A DNA stretch of 9,747 bases from an uncultured Mitsuokella sp. (GTDB lineage Bacteria; Bacillota; Negativicutes; Selenomonadales; Selenomonadaceae), in the NCBI GenBank assembly GCA_900770895.1, contig CAAGMF010000137.1:1-9747 (forward strand), given 5' to 3'. The translations under genes and the position numbers were made by a program. The notes under the pieces are model-generated. The model was not told where the DNA came from, ran no database searches, and saw only the letters and a list, made by a program, of their open reading frames with translations. Shown in pieces: positions 1 through 8,387 of the stretch; the first letter of the stretch is position 1; the number at the start of each line of letters is the position of its first letter.

Positions 1-2253
1 CAGGAACTCCAGCATACGGTGGCGGAGGCCCAGGGGAATGAGACATTGCTGCAGACGGCTCAGCAGACAGCCGCCAAGGCCCATGCAGCGGCCACGGCAG
101 CTCAGCGCGAGAGCCAGGGCAGCGAGCAGCAAAGCCGCGACCTCGCGAGCAAGATCCAGTTCCTGACCCGCATGCAGCAGAGCTATGAAGGCTTCGGACG
201 GTCCACCAAGGCTGTCTTGAAGGCCTCCGAGCCCTGGCGGACCGGCGTAGCTGGCGCAGTGGCAGAGCTCATCGACGTCCCCCGCGAATATGTCGTCGCT
301 ATCGAGACAGCACTTGGCGGCAGTATCCAGAATGTCGTGACGAATGATACGGATACCGCCAAAGGGGCGATTGACTTCCTGAAGCGCACGCATAGCGGGC
401 GTGTGACGTTCCTGCCGCTCTCGACAATCGTCGGCCGCACGCCGGACAACCTCGACCTCGCCCAGCTGCAGCGGCAGGGAGCCATCGACTGGGGCAACCG
501 GCTCGTGAAGTGCGAGCCCCGCTATCAAAAAGTGGCGGATCATCTGCTGGCCAGGACGCTGGTCGTCGACACGCTGGACCATGCGCTGGCCATAGCTCGC
601 GCCCAGCACTATCGTCTGCGCATCGTCACGCAGACCGGTGAGCTGCTGTCTTCCGGCGGCTCTCTCGCCGGCGGTAGCCATCAGCGTCGCGAAGCCAGCT
701 ATCTTTCCCGCTCGGGCGAGATTGCCGGTCTGCAGGAAAAGCTGACGGCAGTCCGGCAGCAGCAGGCTCGGCTCACAGAGGCCTATCAGCAGGCTGCCGT
801 ACAGGCCGCCGAAGCCGATCAGGCGGTGAATCAGGCCCGCAACGCAGTCCAGCAGGCCCGCGTGCGTCAGGCAGAACTGCGAGCCGGTCATGAGCGGCTC
901 GCGGAAAACGTGCGCACGCAGCGCGATGCGGTCAGCTTGCAGGAGCAGGCCGCCGTACAGCAGCGTGAATCATTTGCCGCGGCTCAGAACAAGCGTACGA
1001 GCATGCTGCGCCAGGTCACTGAAGCCGAAAAAAATCTCAAACTGGCGGACAAGAACGCAGCTGAGCTGGCTCAGGAGACAGCTGCCATGGAGCAGGAGCA
1101 CACGGCACTGGCCGCCCGCATCCATGAGAAAGAACTGCAGCAGGCTGTACTCGAGCAGGAGGTATTGCGCAGCCGCGAGGGCATAAAGCTGCACACGCAG
1201 ACGAAAGAAAAAGCGGAAGCCAGCCTCATGGCCAACGAGAAAGAGGCGGAAGACCTGCAGGTACAGGCGCAGACCAGCGACCAGCGTCTGCAGGAACTGG
1301 AGCAGGAGCAGGCGACGCTAAGCACGGAATTCGACAATGGCCTGGCGGAGTACGATGACATAAAGAAACAGCGCATGGACTGCTATGAGGATAGTCAGGC
1401 GGCCGACAAGGACATGCATGCCGGCACGGCCGAGCTGACAAAGATACAGCAGCGCATCCATCAGCTCGAGCTCGCCGGTCAGAAAATCAACCTGGCACTG
1501 TCGGACTGGCAGGACAAGCTCCTTTCGGAATACGGGCTGACACTCGAGAAAGCGGGCGAATACGCCCTCGATGCCGCTCCTGAGGAAGTGAATCGCCGCC
1601 TGCGTCAGCTGACGAGCGAGATAGAGAAACTCGGTCCTGTCAATCCGAATGCCCTGCAGGAGTATGAGGAGCTGAACCAGCGCTATGAATTTATGCAGAA
1701 GCAGTCGAACGATCTCATAGAAGCCAAGGAGAATCTGGAACGCCTGATCAGCGATATGGATGCCTCGATGACGGAACAGTTCACGGCGGCTTTTGCGGAT
1801 ATCCAGAAATACTTTGGCGAGATATTCGTCCGGCTGTTCGGCGGAGGCAAAGCCGAGCTGAAGCTGACGGATACCGATAACGTCCTCGAAAGCGGCGTTG
1901 ACATACTGGTCACGCTGCCGAAAAAGAAGCGCCAGAACCTCTCCGCCCTTTCTGGTGGCGAGCGCGCGTTGACCGTCATCGCGTTGCTGTTCTCGTTCCT
2001 GAAGTACCGGCCGTCGCCGTTCTCCGTGCTCGATGAGATCGACGCACCGCTCGACGAGGCCAATGTCAACCGCTTCGGCAAGTTCCTGCGGGAATTCGCT
2101 CACAGCACGCAGTTCATCGTCGTCACGCACCGCAAGGGGACGATGGAGGCGGTGGATACGATGTACGGCGTCACCGTAGAGGACGCCGGCGTCTCCCGCA
2201 TCATATCGGTCAAGATCGATGAACTGGAAAAGCTGAAAGGAAAAGGCGCCTGA
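1..2253 (+). CDS. smc: Chromosome segregation protein SMC, C-terminal part (5' end outside window)
   Basis: SMC is a cytoplasmic ATPase that, with ScpA and ScpB, compacts and separates the bacterial chromosome. The reading frame is open from base 1; a GTG at 19 is internal, so the gene begins upstream. About 750 of the usual roughly 1,180 residues are present. In window codon numbering, the end of the N-terminal coiled-coil arm comes first, then the hinge (about 55-235, with glycine-rich turns at its end). The glutamine- and alanine-rich returning coiled coil follows (about 235-530), then the conserved LGPVN-type segment near 543. The ATPase head has the LSGGE signature at 650-654, Walker B with D-loop (FSVLDEIDAPLDEAN) at about 674-688 and an H-loop VTH near 712-714. 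Walker A lies in the missing N-terminal part. ftsY follows 44 bases downstream, the usual Firmicute order. The family identity is certain; the gene looks intact here. Confidence 0.97.
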   Translation, partial: QELQHTVAEAQGNETLLQTAQQTAAKAHAAATAAQRESQGSEQQSRDLASKIQFLTRMQQSYEGFGRSTKAVLKASEPWRTGVAGAVAELIDVPREYVVAIETALGGSIQNVVTNDTDTAKGAIDFLKRTHSGRVTFLPLSTIVGRTPDNLDLAQLQRQGAIDWGNRLVKCEPRYQKVADHLLARTLVVDTLDHALAIARAQHYRLRIVTQTGELLSSGGSLAGGSHQRREASYLSRSGEIAGLQEKLTAVRQQQARLTEAYQQAAVQAAEADQAVNQARNAVQQARVRQAELRAGHERLAENVRTQRDAVSLQEQAAVQQRESFAAAQNKRTSMLRQVTEAEKNLKLADKNAAELAQETAAMEQEHTALAARIHEKELQQAVLEQEVLRSREGIKLHTQTKEKAEASLMANEKEAEDLQVQAQTSDQRLQELEQEQATLSTEFDNGLAEYDDIKKQRMDCYEDSQAADKDMHAGTAELTKIQQRIHQLELAGQKINLALSDWQDKLLSEYGLTLEKAGEYALDAAPEEVNRRLRQLTSEIEKLGPVNPNALQEYEELNQRYEFMQKQSNDLIEAKENLERLISDMDASMTEQFTAAFADIQKYFGEIFVRLFGGGKAELKLTDTDNVLESGVDILVTLPKKKRQNLSALSGGERALTVIALLFSFLKYRPSPFSVLDEIDAPLDEANVNRFGKFLREFAHSTQFIVVTHRKGTMEAVDTMYGVTVEDAGVSRIISVKIDELEKLKGKGA

Positions 2254-2266
2254 CAGATGGGCGCCT
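2244..2266 (+). repeat. GC-rich hairpin across the smc stop codon
   Basis: A perfect 7-bp inverted repeat, AGGCGCC (2244-2250) and GGCGCCT (2260-2266), has a 9-base loop containing the smc TGA. No T-run follows, so it is not a standard intrinsic terminator. It may be a partial terminator, an mRNA 3' stabiliser or a processing site tuning expression between smc and ftsY. The pairing is seen; the role is inferred. Confidence 0.45.
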
Positions 2267-2297
2267 AGAAATACATCCAATCGTTCAGGAGGTAAAC

Positions 2298-3218
2298 ATG
2301 GGATTTTTTGATAAGCTGAAGCGCGGTCTGAACAAGACGCGTGAGAATTTCACGAACAAGATAGAGAAGCTCGTCATCGGCTATGCCGATATCGATGAGG
2401 ACCTGCTCGATGAGCTGGAAGAAACGCTCATCATGGCAGATGTCGGTGTCAAGACGACGGAGAAGCTCATGGACTCCGTGCGCAAGGGCATAAAGAAGAA
2501 GGAGATAAATACGCCGGAGGACTTGAAGCCGTTCCTGGCTGCGCGCATCAATGAGATCCTGACGGCTGGCGAAGATGCTGACAAGACGAATATGGCTGTT
2601 GAGGGACCGACCGTGCTGCTCGTCATCGGCGTGAATGGTGCCGGCAAGACGACAACCATCGGCAAGCTGGCGGCTTACTATAAAGCGGAGGGCAAGAGCG
2701 TGCTGCTGGCGGCCGCTGATACATTCCGCGCGGCGGCTATCGATCAGCTCGAGGTCTGGGGACAGCGCACCGGCGTGCCGGTCATCAAGCACGAGGAAGG
2801 CTCCGACCCGGCGGCCGTAGCCTTTGATGCGGTCAAGGCTGCCAAGGCTCGCAATGTCGATGTGCTGATCGTAGATACGGCCGGCCGCCTGCAGACGAAA
2901 TCGAACCTCATGCAGGAGCTCGAAAAGATCAACCGCGTCATCGGCCGCGAGATCAAGGGCGCACCGCACGAGACGCTGCTCGTCCTCGACGCGACGACGG
3001 GACAGAATGCCCTGAGCCAGGCTGAGCTGTTCACGAAAGCAGCACCGATCACAGGCGTCGTACTGACGAAACTGGACGGCACAGCCAAGGGCGGCGTCGT
3101 CATCGGGATAAAGGACAGCCTGAAGATGCCGGTGAAATGGATCGGCGTCGGCGAAGGCGTCGATGACCTGCGGCCATTCGTAGCTGAGGATTTCTCGAAG
3201 GCGCTGTTTGAGAAATAA
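2298..3218 (+). CDS. ftsY: Signal recognition particle receptor FtsY
   Basis: FtsY is the membrane-associated GTPase that receives SRP-ribosome complexes and passes nascent membrane proteins to the Sec translocon. The 306-aa protein has only a short amphipathic N-terminus (about 1-25), then the helical N domain (about 26-100) and the GTPase G domain. Visible motifs are G1 GVNGAGKTT (111-119), DTFRAAA (141-147), DTAGR (193-197), DATTGQNA (231-238), TKLDGTAKGG (257-266) and the closing GVGEGVDDLRPF (283-294). All key residues are present. It lacks the long acidic A domain of the E. coli protein, as is usual in Firmicutes. The ATG at 2298 has AGGAGG at 2287-2292 five bases upstream. It follows smc in the same direction and is probably co-transcribed with it. 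No obvious intrinsic terminator follows before the restriction-modification genes. Confidence 0.98.
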   Translation: MGFFDKLKRGLNKTRENFTNKIEKLVIGYADIDEDLLDELEETLIMADVGVKTTEKLMDSVRKGIKKKEINTPEDLKPFLAARINEILTAGEDADKTNMAVEGPTVLLVIGVNGAGKTTTIGKLAAYYKAEGKSVLLAAADTFRAAAIDQLEVWGQRTGVPVIKHEEGSDPAAVAFDAVKAAKARNVDVLIVDTAGRLQTKSNLMQELEKINRVIGREIKGAPHETLLVLDATTGQNALSQAELFTKAAPITGVVLTKLDGTAKGGVVIGIKDSLKMPVKWIGVGEGVDDLRPFVAEDFSKALFEK

Positions 3219-3226
3219 AAGGCTGC

Positions 3227-3288
3227 GTGTTACCCTGAGTGATATGACAGGTTATCAATCATGCTTATTTGCTGGAAACTGGTAACAC
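3227..3288. repeat. Inverted repeat between ftsY and the mod gene
   Basis: GTGTTACC (3227-3234) and GGTAACAC (3281-3288) are perfect 8-bp inverted arms. A smaller pair, TGATA (3240-3244) and TATCA (3253-3257), lies inside. No T-run follows, so it does not look like an intrinsic terminator. It sits between a housekeeping operon and an accessory operon and could be an operator, a weak RNA structure or a remnant of an insertion junction. No convincing -35/-10 pair for mod was found in 3219-3327. The mod ribosome binding site AGGGAGGA is at 3316-3323. Confidence 0.4.
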
Positions 3289-3327
3289 CGTAGAGGAATC
3301 TTTGGCTGTATTTTTAGGGAGGATATC

Positions 3328-5409
3328 ATGGCTGTTATTGATGACTTGATCGCACAGGTTGATGATCCGGCATTGAGGAAACGCCTGCAGACTGAAATCG
3401 CACGAGCAAATAAGCAGAAGAAGTTCGGACTCGTATTCGAGGAGCACCTGCCGGAGTGCACGCCGCTCTATGAAGTGCCGGTAAAGGAAGGCCGGCTGGT
3501 GGCACGACAGACAGATATATCCAATCTCTATATCGTCGAACATATTGCGAACGGTGAAGCCGTCTGTATCTCACGAGCAACGAAGGAACGCGAGACCATC
3601 CCGCTCACGGACCTTGTGTCTGTCGCGGAATTCGGCGATCCCATATATCCTTATCTTGAGCCCATAGATAAAGTGGAGAATGCTCCAGGCAGCGACCTCT
3701 GGCATACGCTCATCGAAGCGGACAACTATCATGCGCTGCAGCTTCTGGAGTATCTCTATGCAGGACAGGTATCATGCATATATATTGATCCCCCGTACAA
3801 TACAGGCGCAAAGGAATGGAAATATAATGATTCGTATATAGATTCGAATGATATGTTTATGCATAGTAAATGGCTATCATTCATGAAGAAGCGAATTCAG
3901 TTATGTAAAAGAATATTAAGCAAAACTGGCATAATTATAATCAGTATTGGCTATCAGGAACTTAATGAGCTAGTTCTTTTATGTAAAGAGTGTTTTCCCA
4001 ATAAACAGGTAGTTTTTTCTACAGTGCAGACTTCGAGCGGTAAACCTAATGGTGGCTTCACTTTTACCAATGAATATCTCGTATTCGTCGCCCCTGAAGA
4101 TTTTTGTCCGAATGAAACTAAAGATGAGCAAATTGGTTACGCATCACCGTTTCATGCCTTGACTTTGGCTACTTTTGATAAAACACAACGACCTAATCAA
4201 GTTTATCCTATTTGGGTAGATGCAACTGGCCACATCGTTGGTTGCGGTAAATCTCTTGCAGAAAAAGTGAAAACCGGTGAGTATCAGGGAAAACTATCTG
4301 ATTTTCAATACGATTATGCGGAAGCTCCAAAAGGAAGCAGTGCGGTGTGGCCTGTTACTAAAAAAAATGAAGATTGCGTATGGCGATTAATTCCCCAAAG
4401 GCTGCTTCATGATTGGAAAAAAGGATATATTAAGGTTACTCGAAATAATTCACCGAAATCCCGCAATAAATTTAACATACAATTTCTTTCTAAAGGCATT
4501 ATCAATAAGATAGAGTCTGGAGAATTAAAGTACAGTACCTTAGAAGATGATACCCCTACACTCGATATCATCAACTATAAAACGAGTGCTAGTACAATTC
4601 CTTTACTTTTAACGAACAAAGAATTTTTTACATCGAAAGGCAGCAATGATATAAAAACAATTTTTGATGCGAAATTATTCACTTACCCAAAGCCGGTGGC
4701 CTTGATTAAGTACCTTTTACAAAAAGCAACGCACAAAAATTCATTAATCATCGATTTCTTTGCTGGTAGCGGCACAACGCTTCATGCCGTAAATCTCCTT
4801 AATGCAGAAGATGGTGGGCATCGCCGTTGCATCATGGTAACGAATAACGAGGTCTCGGATGCTGAGGCGAAGGCTTTGAAAAAACAAGGGTATAAGCCTA
4901 CAGACGCAGAATGGCAACGACTCGGCATTGCTCGCTATGTCACCTGGCCACGCACGGTCTGCACCATCGAGGGCCATGATGTGAATGGACAGCCGCTCAA
5001 GGGGACATATCTCGGCAGTGATCGCCCGATGGCGGATGGCTTCCCGGCGAATGCCGCATTCTTTCATCTCGGCTTCCTCGATAAGCACGAGGTCGCGCGT
5101 GGCGAGCAGCTGGCAAAGCTCATACCGGTACTCTGGATGAAGGCTGGCGCGATTGGCCCTTGTCCTGCAGCCACGGACGCTAAGGATATGATGATTTTCC
5201 CACGCAATAAGTTCGCCATTCTCATGGATACGAAATATACCTACCAATTCACAAAGGCCGTAGCGGAGCAGAATATCGAGGTCGCTTTCATCATCACAGA
5301 CTATGAGCCTGAATATCGCAGCATCGCACAGGATCTCACGGCACACACGACTTATCAGCTATACCGTGACTATCTGGAGAATTTCACCATCAATATGAGG
5401 AGGCTTTGA
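3328..5409 (+). CDS. mod: Type III-like site-specific DNA adenine methyltransferase (Mod-like)
   Basis: The predicted reaction is transfer of a methyl group from S-adenosylmethionine to adenine (N6) in a specific DNA site, protecting it from the partner nuclease. The 693-aa protein has catalytic motif IV as DPPYNTG (154-160) and SAM-binding motif I as FFAGSGTT (477-484). Motif IV before motif I with a long stretch between is the beta-class order of type III Mod subunits. An N-terminal part of about 150 residues includes a KFGLVFEEHLPE segment (about 31-42). The variable target-recognition region probably lies at about 230-440. A further 200 or so residues follow motif I, more than a minimal beta methylase needs, and may contact the Res partner. 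The ATG at 3328 follows GGAGG by five bases. The stop is one base from the res start, so the two are coupled. Codons for about 150-510 are far more AT-rich than the ends. N4-cytosine methylation cannot be excluded from the motif. Confidence 0.9.
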   Translation: MAVIDDLIAQVDDPALRKRLQTEIARANKQKKFGLVFEEHLPECTPLYEVPVKEGRLVARQTDISNLYIVEHIANGEAVCISRATKERETIPLTDLVSVAEFGDPIYPYLEPIDKVENAPGSDLWHTLIEADNYHALQLLEYLYAGQVSCIYIDPPYNTGAKEWKYNDSYIDSNDMFMHSKWLSFMKKRIQLCKRILSKTGIIIISIGYQELNELVLLCKECFPNKQVVFSTVQTSSGKPNGGFTFTNEYLVFVAPEDFCPNETKDEQIGYASPFHALTLATFDKTQRPNQVYPIWVDATGHIVGCGKSLAEKVKTGEYQGKLSDFQYDYAEAPKGSSAVWPVTKKNEDCVWRLIPQRLLHDWKKGYIKVTRNNSPKSRNKFNIQFLSKGIINKIESGELKYSTLEDDTPTLDIINYKTSASTIPLLLTNKEFFTSKGSNDIKTIFDAKLFTYPKPVALIKYLLQKATHKNSLIIDFFAGSGTTLHAVNLLNAEDGGHRRCIMVTNNEVSDAEAKALKKQGYKPTDAEWQRLGIARYVTWPRTVCTIEGHDVNGQPLKGTYLGSDRPMADGFPANAAFFHLGFLDKHEVARGEQLAKLIPVLWMKAGAIGPCPAATDAKDMMIFPRNKFAILMDTKYTYQFTKAVAEQNIEVAFIITDYEPEYRSIAQDLTAHTTYQLYRDYLENFTINMRRL
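3780..4860. other. AT-rich mosaic segment inside the methyltransferase gene
   Basis: Base composition shifts abruptly within one uninterrupted reading frame. By hand count, 3661-3720 has 33 of 60 G+C, 3901-3960 has 16 of 60, and 5041-5100 has 35 of 60. The AT-rich block starts near the DPPY codons and ends shortly after the FxGxG codons, so it covers both catalytic motifs and the recognition region. The transition points are approximate. The likely cause is replacement of the specificity module by homologous recombination with an AT-rich relative; this is inferred. Confidence 0.65.
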
Positions 5410-5410
5410 C

Positions 5411-8296
5411 ATGCGCCTGAATCTATTTCCTTTCCAAGCGAAGGCCGTCACAGCTCTCCGCAAGAGGGCTGCTGCTGCTCTATATAGCTATAATAAAGTA
5501 GGGGCTGACTATAATCAGGTCATTTCTCTTCAGGCACCGACAGGATCAGGTAAAACCATCATCATGGCTGCCTTCATCGAGGAAGTGCTCTACGGTACCG
5601 AGGATATGATCGGCAATCCGAACGCCATCTTTGTCTGGCTCTCTGACTCCCCTGCACTCAATGAACAATCGCGCGAAAAGCTGGAGTTGAAATCCGACCG
5701 GATCAAATTCGGTCAATGCGTGACCATCAGCGAGGACTCCTTTGATATGGAGACGCTCGCTGATGGCAATATCTATTTCCTCAATACGCAGAAGCTATCG
5801 GTGAAGGGCAAGCTCGGACAGCACTCCGACAGTCGCCAGTATACGATATGGGAAACACTGGATAACACGGCGCGTGAGAAGGCAGACCGGCTCTATTTCA
5901 TCATCGATGAAGCACATCGAGGGATGCAGGGACGCGAGGCGGGGAAAGCAACCTCTATCATGCAGCGCTTCATCAAGGGTGCTCCGGCACAAAAGATGCA
6001 GGCTATGCCGCTCATCATCGGCATGAGTGCGACGCCAGAGCGTTTTAACAAGCTTGTCGAAAACTGCCCGAACAGCACGCTCTCCATTGTCAATGTTCCT
6101 ATTGATGAGGTCCGCGCCTCAGGACTACTGAAGGACCGAATCCTCGTCAAATACCCTGGCGATAGCAAGCGCTTCAATGAAATGGCTATGCTGCAAGCCG
6201 CGACCGATGAATGGATTGACATGTGCCGCCATTGGCATCAGTATACCTATGAACAACACTATCAGAATGTCGACCCGATTTTCGTCATCCAGGTCGCACC
6301 AGCGACTGAGCATGGGATCTCTGCAACGAATTTGGATGCTGCGCTCATGGCTATTGAGGAAAAGTTCGATAGAAAATTCGAGGAATATGAGGTCGTGCAT
6401 ACCTTTGGTGAGACAGCAGATATTACGGTCGCTGGCCTCACGGTACACTATGTCGCGCCATCACATATTGCAGATAATCATAAGATACGCGTTGTCTTCT
6501 TCAAGGAGAATCTTTCGACCGGCTGGGACTGCCCGCGAGCCGAGACCATGATGTCCTACCGACATGCTCAGGATGCAACCTATATCGCGCAGCTCCTCGG
6601 CCGTATGATACGCACGCCGCTAGGCTCGCGTGTCACCGTCGACGAGACATTGAACGAAGTCAGTCTTTTCCTGCCATATTACGACGAAACGACCGTGAAG
6701 AAAATCCTCGAGGAACTGAAAAATACGGAGGGCAGCGATATTCCGACTGTTGGAGACGAGGAGAATATGACCAATCCTCCCGCAGTGCCATGGGGGATTT
6801 ATGTGCGTCACACGCGTCATGAGGTACATGATCCGAATCAGATTCCGCTTTCGTTTAGCTATGATAATCAGGGCACCGACGACGGCAATGGCTTACTTGT
6901 ACAGGAGAAGAAAGGTGCACAGCCGAATAACGTTTTTTCCGTCACAACTCCCCCAAGTATTTCTCAAGGAACGGACACTGCAGGTGCTACAGCAGGGAAC
7001 GATGAGACGACCGGGAGAAGCGACAACGAAACAGAGACGGATGGTCAGCTCGCAAGCAATATGGGCGATAATAACTTAGAAACAGCACCTGCTATGCCTC
7101 CAGAGGAGACCGTGACGCAAATTCCGCTGTTGCCTGAACTCAATCGTAAAACTGTGCTCGATTTCATCAATAAGCAGGGCTTCCTGACCTATCACGTGCG
7201 CAACATGCGTATCAATGACTATATAAAATCTCTACTCGATCTCGCTTCGCTGCTGACACGTTCCGGTGTTTACCCTGAAGCAAACAATGAGGTCATGCGC
7301 GACGTCACTGACAGGATTCATACCTACGCCGAGCAAGTACGGGGAAGTGGCAATTACCTGAAAGCACGCCAAGATGTCCTCGAAATGAAAATTTCTGTCC
7401 AGATGTTCGATGCATTCGGTCAGCAAATGGAACAGCCAGAACAGGTAGAGCTATTCCAGACAAATAAACTACTTGATCGCCAGCTCACCATGGCAGATAT
7501 GAAACTAGGTCATCATGGATATACGCAAAGCTATGCGAATCGTTACATGCCAGAAGGGGAGAACGATGAAGATTGCGCAATCGACTGCATCCTCTATGCT
7601 GCCAACGATGACTGCCTAAAAGAACTCGCGCAATATGCAAAGCAGAAATATAATGGTTTCATCACCCAATATCGCCGCAAGATTGCCAATCGAGAAGAGA
7701 AATTCCGTCGAGAGTATAGGAGCATCGCCCAACAGGGCGATGCCGTAAGCCAGCAGATTCTCGAGCTACCGACCTGTCCAAGTATTGGATCAGCCTCCGA
7801 TGGCACGACCTACTACAGGCATCTCTACATAGATGACGATGGTACAGCAAAGATAAAGCTCAATACCTGGGAAGCCGATGTCATCGCCGAGGAAAGTATC
7901 CGGCCGGACTTCGTCTGCTGGGTGCGTAATCCATCGAAAGCCGCCTGGGCGCTCACGGTTCCCTATCGGATGGGCAACGAATGGAAGCCCATGTATCCAG
8001 ACTTTCTCATCATCCGCAGCGATCCTGAGACTGACTATGTCATGGACATCCTGGAGCCGCATGGCGATCAATACAAGGATTCACTCGCAAAGGCAAAAGG
8101 GTTGGCAGAATATGCAAAGAACGAGCAACGCATCGGGCGAGTACAGATGATACGAGCGTATAAAGACAAGGCAACAGGGAAGAAAATATATCGGCGATTG
8201 GAACTCACAAATCCTAATGTGCAGGAAGCAGTGATGAATGCCATGACAAATGACGAATTTGACCACATATTCGATGATATGGGCATCACGATGTGA
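5411..8296 (+). CDS. res: Type III-like restriction subunit: DEAH helicase with C-terminal nuclease-like domain (Res-like)
   Basis: This is the predicted ATP-dependent translocation and cleavage subunit acting with the upstream methylase on unmodified foreign DNA. The 961-aa protein has superfamily 2 motifs: Walker A QAPTGSGKT (41-49), DEAH (166-169), SAT (206-208), a GWDCPRAE segment (371-378) and motif VI QLLGRMIRTP (394-403). A low-complexity linker rich in T, G, N, D, E and P spans roughly 497-572. A helical middle domain and a C-terminal region follow. In that last region YPDF (862-865) and DILEPHG (879-885) align with the spacing of PD-(D/E)xK nucleases, but histidine stands where the lysine is expected. 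The ATG at 5411 comes one base after the mod stop, with GAGGAGG inside the mod 3' end (5396-5403). Length and order match type III Res (about 970 aa). Helicase identity is firm; nuclease activity is inferred. Confidence 0.88.
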   Translation: MRLNLFPFQAKAVTALRKRAAAALYSYNKVGADYNQVISLQAPTGSGKTIIMAAFIEEVLYGTEDMIGNPNAIFVWLSDSPALNEQSREKLELKSDRIKFGQCVTISEDSFDMETLADGNIYFLNTQKLSVKGKLGQHSDSRQYTIWETLDNTAREKADRLYFIIDEAHRGMQGREAGKATSIMQRFIKGAPAQKMQAMPLIIGMSATPERFNKLVENCPNSTLSIVNVPIDEVRASGLLKDRILVKYPGDSKRFNEMAMLQAATDEWIDMCRHWHQYTYEQHYQNVDPIFVIQVAPATEHGISATNLDAALMAIEEKFDRKFEEYEVVHTFGETADITVAGLTVHYVAPSHIADNHKIRVVFFKENLSTGWDCPRAETMMSYRHAQDATYIAQLLGRMIRTPLGSRVTVDETLNEVSLFLPYYDETTVKKILEELKNTEGSDIPTVGDEENMTNPPAVPWGIYVRHTRHEVHDPNQIPLSFSYDNQGTDDGNGLLVQEKKGAQPNNVFSVTTPPSISQGTDTAGATAGNDETTGRSDNETETDGQLASNMGDNNLETAPAMPPEETVTQIPLLPELNRKTVLDFINKQGFLTYHVRNMRINDYIKSLLDLASLLTRSGVYPEANNEVMRDVTDRIHTYAEQVRGSGNYLKARQDVLEMKISVQMFDAFGQQMEQPEQVELFQTNKLLDRQLTMADMKLGHHGYTQSYANRYMPEGENDEDCAIDCILYAANDDCLKELAQYAKQKYNGFITQYRRKIANREEKFRREYRSIAQQGDAVSQQILELPTCPSIGSASDGTTYYRHLYIDDDGTAKIKLNTWEADVIAEESIRPDFVCWVRNPSKAAWALTVPYRMGNEWKPMYPDFLIIRSDPETDYVMDILEPHGDQYKDSLAKAKGLAEYAKNEQRIGRVQMIRAYKDKATGKKIYRRLELTNPNVQEAVMNAMTNDEFDHIFDDMGITM

Positions 8297-8306
8297 CATA
8301 ACGACG

Positions 8307-8360
8307 CAAAAGCAGCTCAGCTGACAGCTCTAATGTTGTACAGTTGTGCTGCTTTTGTTG
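8307..8360 (+). terminator. Probable intrinsic terminator of the mod-res operon
   Basis: CAAAAGCAGC (8307-8316) pairs perfectly with GCTGCTTTTG (8348-8357). Inside, ACAGCT (8324-8329) can pair with AGTTGT (8342-8347), with one G-U pair and a 7-base bulge on the left. The stem ends in TTTT followed by the T-rich GTTGTAT. The hairpin begins about 10 bases after the res stop, the right place for a terminator. The T-run is partly within the stem, so efficiency is uncertain. Confidence 0.6.
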
Positions 8361-8387
8361 TATAATATACTAAGTAAAGCGTATTTT

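Noticed and set aside
1318..2280. A 320-aa open frame on the minus strand opposite smc
   Set aside because: It lies wholly over well-conserved smc coding sequence, has no recognisable domain or ribosome binding site, and is expected from GC-rich codon bias on the opposite strand.
2265..2969. A 234-aa minus-strand open frame opposite ftsY
   Set aside because: The overlapped + strand FtsY has every GTPase motif; the antisense product shows no family features.
3328..5409. Frameshift or fusion explaining the composition change in the methylase gene
   Set aside because: The frame is continuous, both catalytic motifs are intact and ordered as in beta-class enzymes, and the protein has a sensible length, so a module exchange fits better.
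6177..6551. A 124-aa + strand frame inside the helicase gene
   Set aside because: It overlaps the helicase frame between its SAT and GWDCP motifs and has an arginine/serine-rich composition typical of out-of-frame reading.
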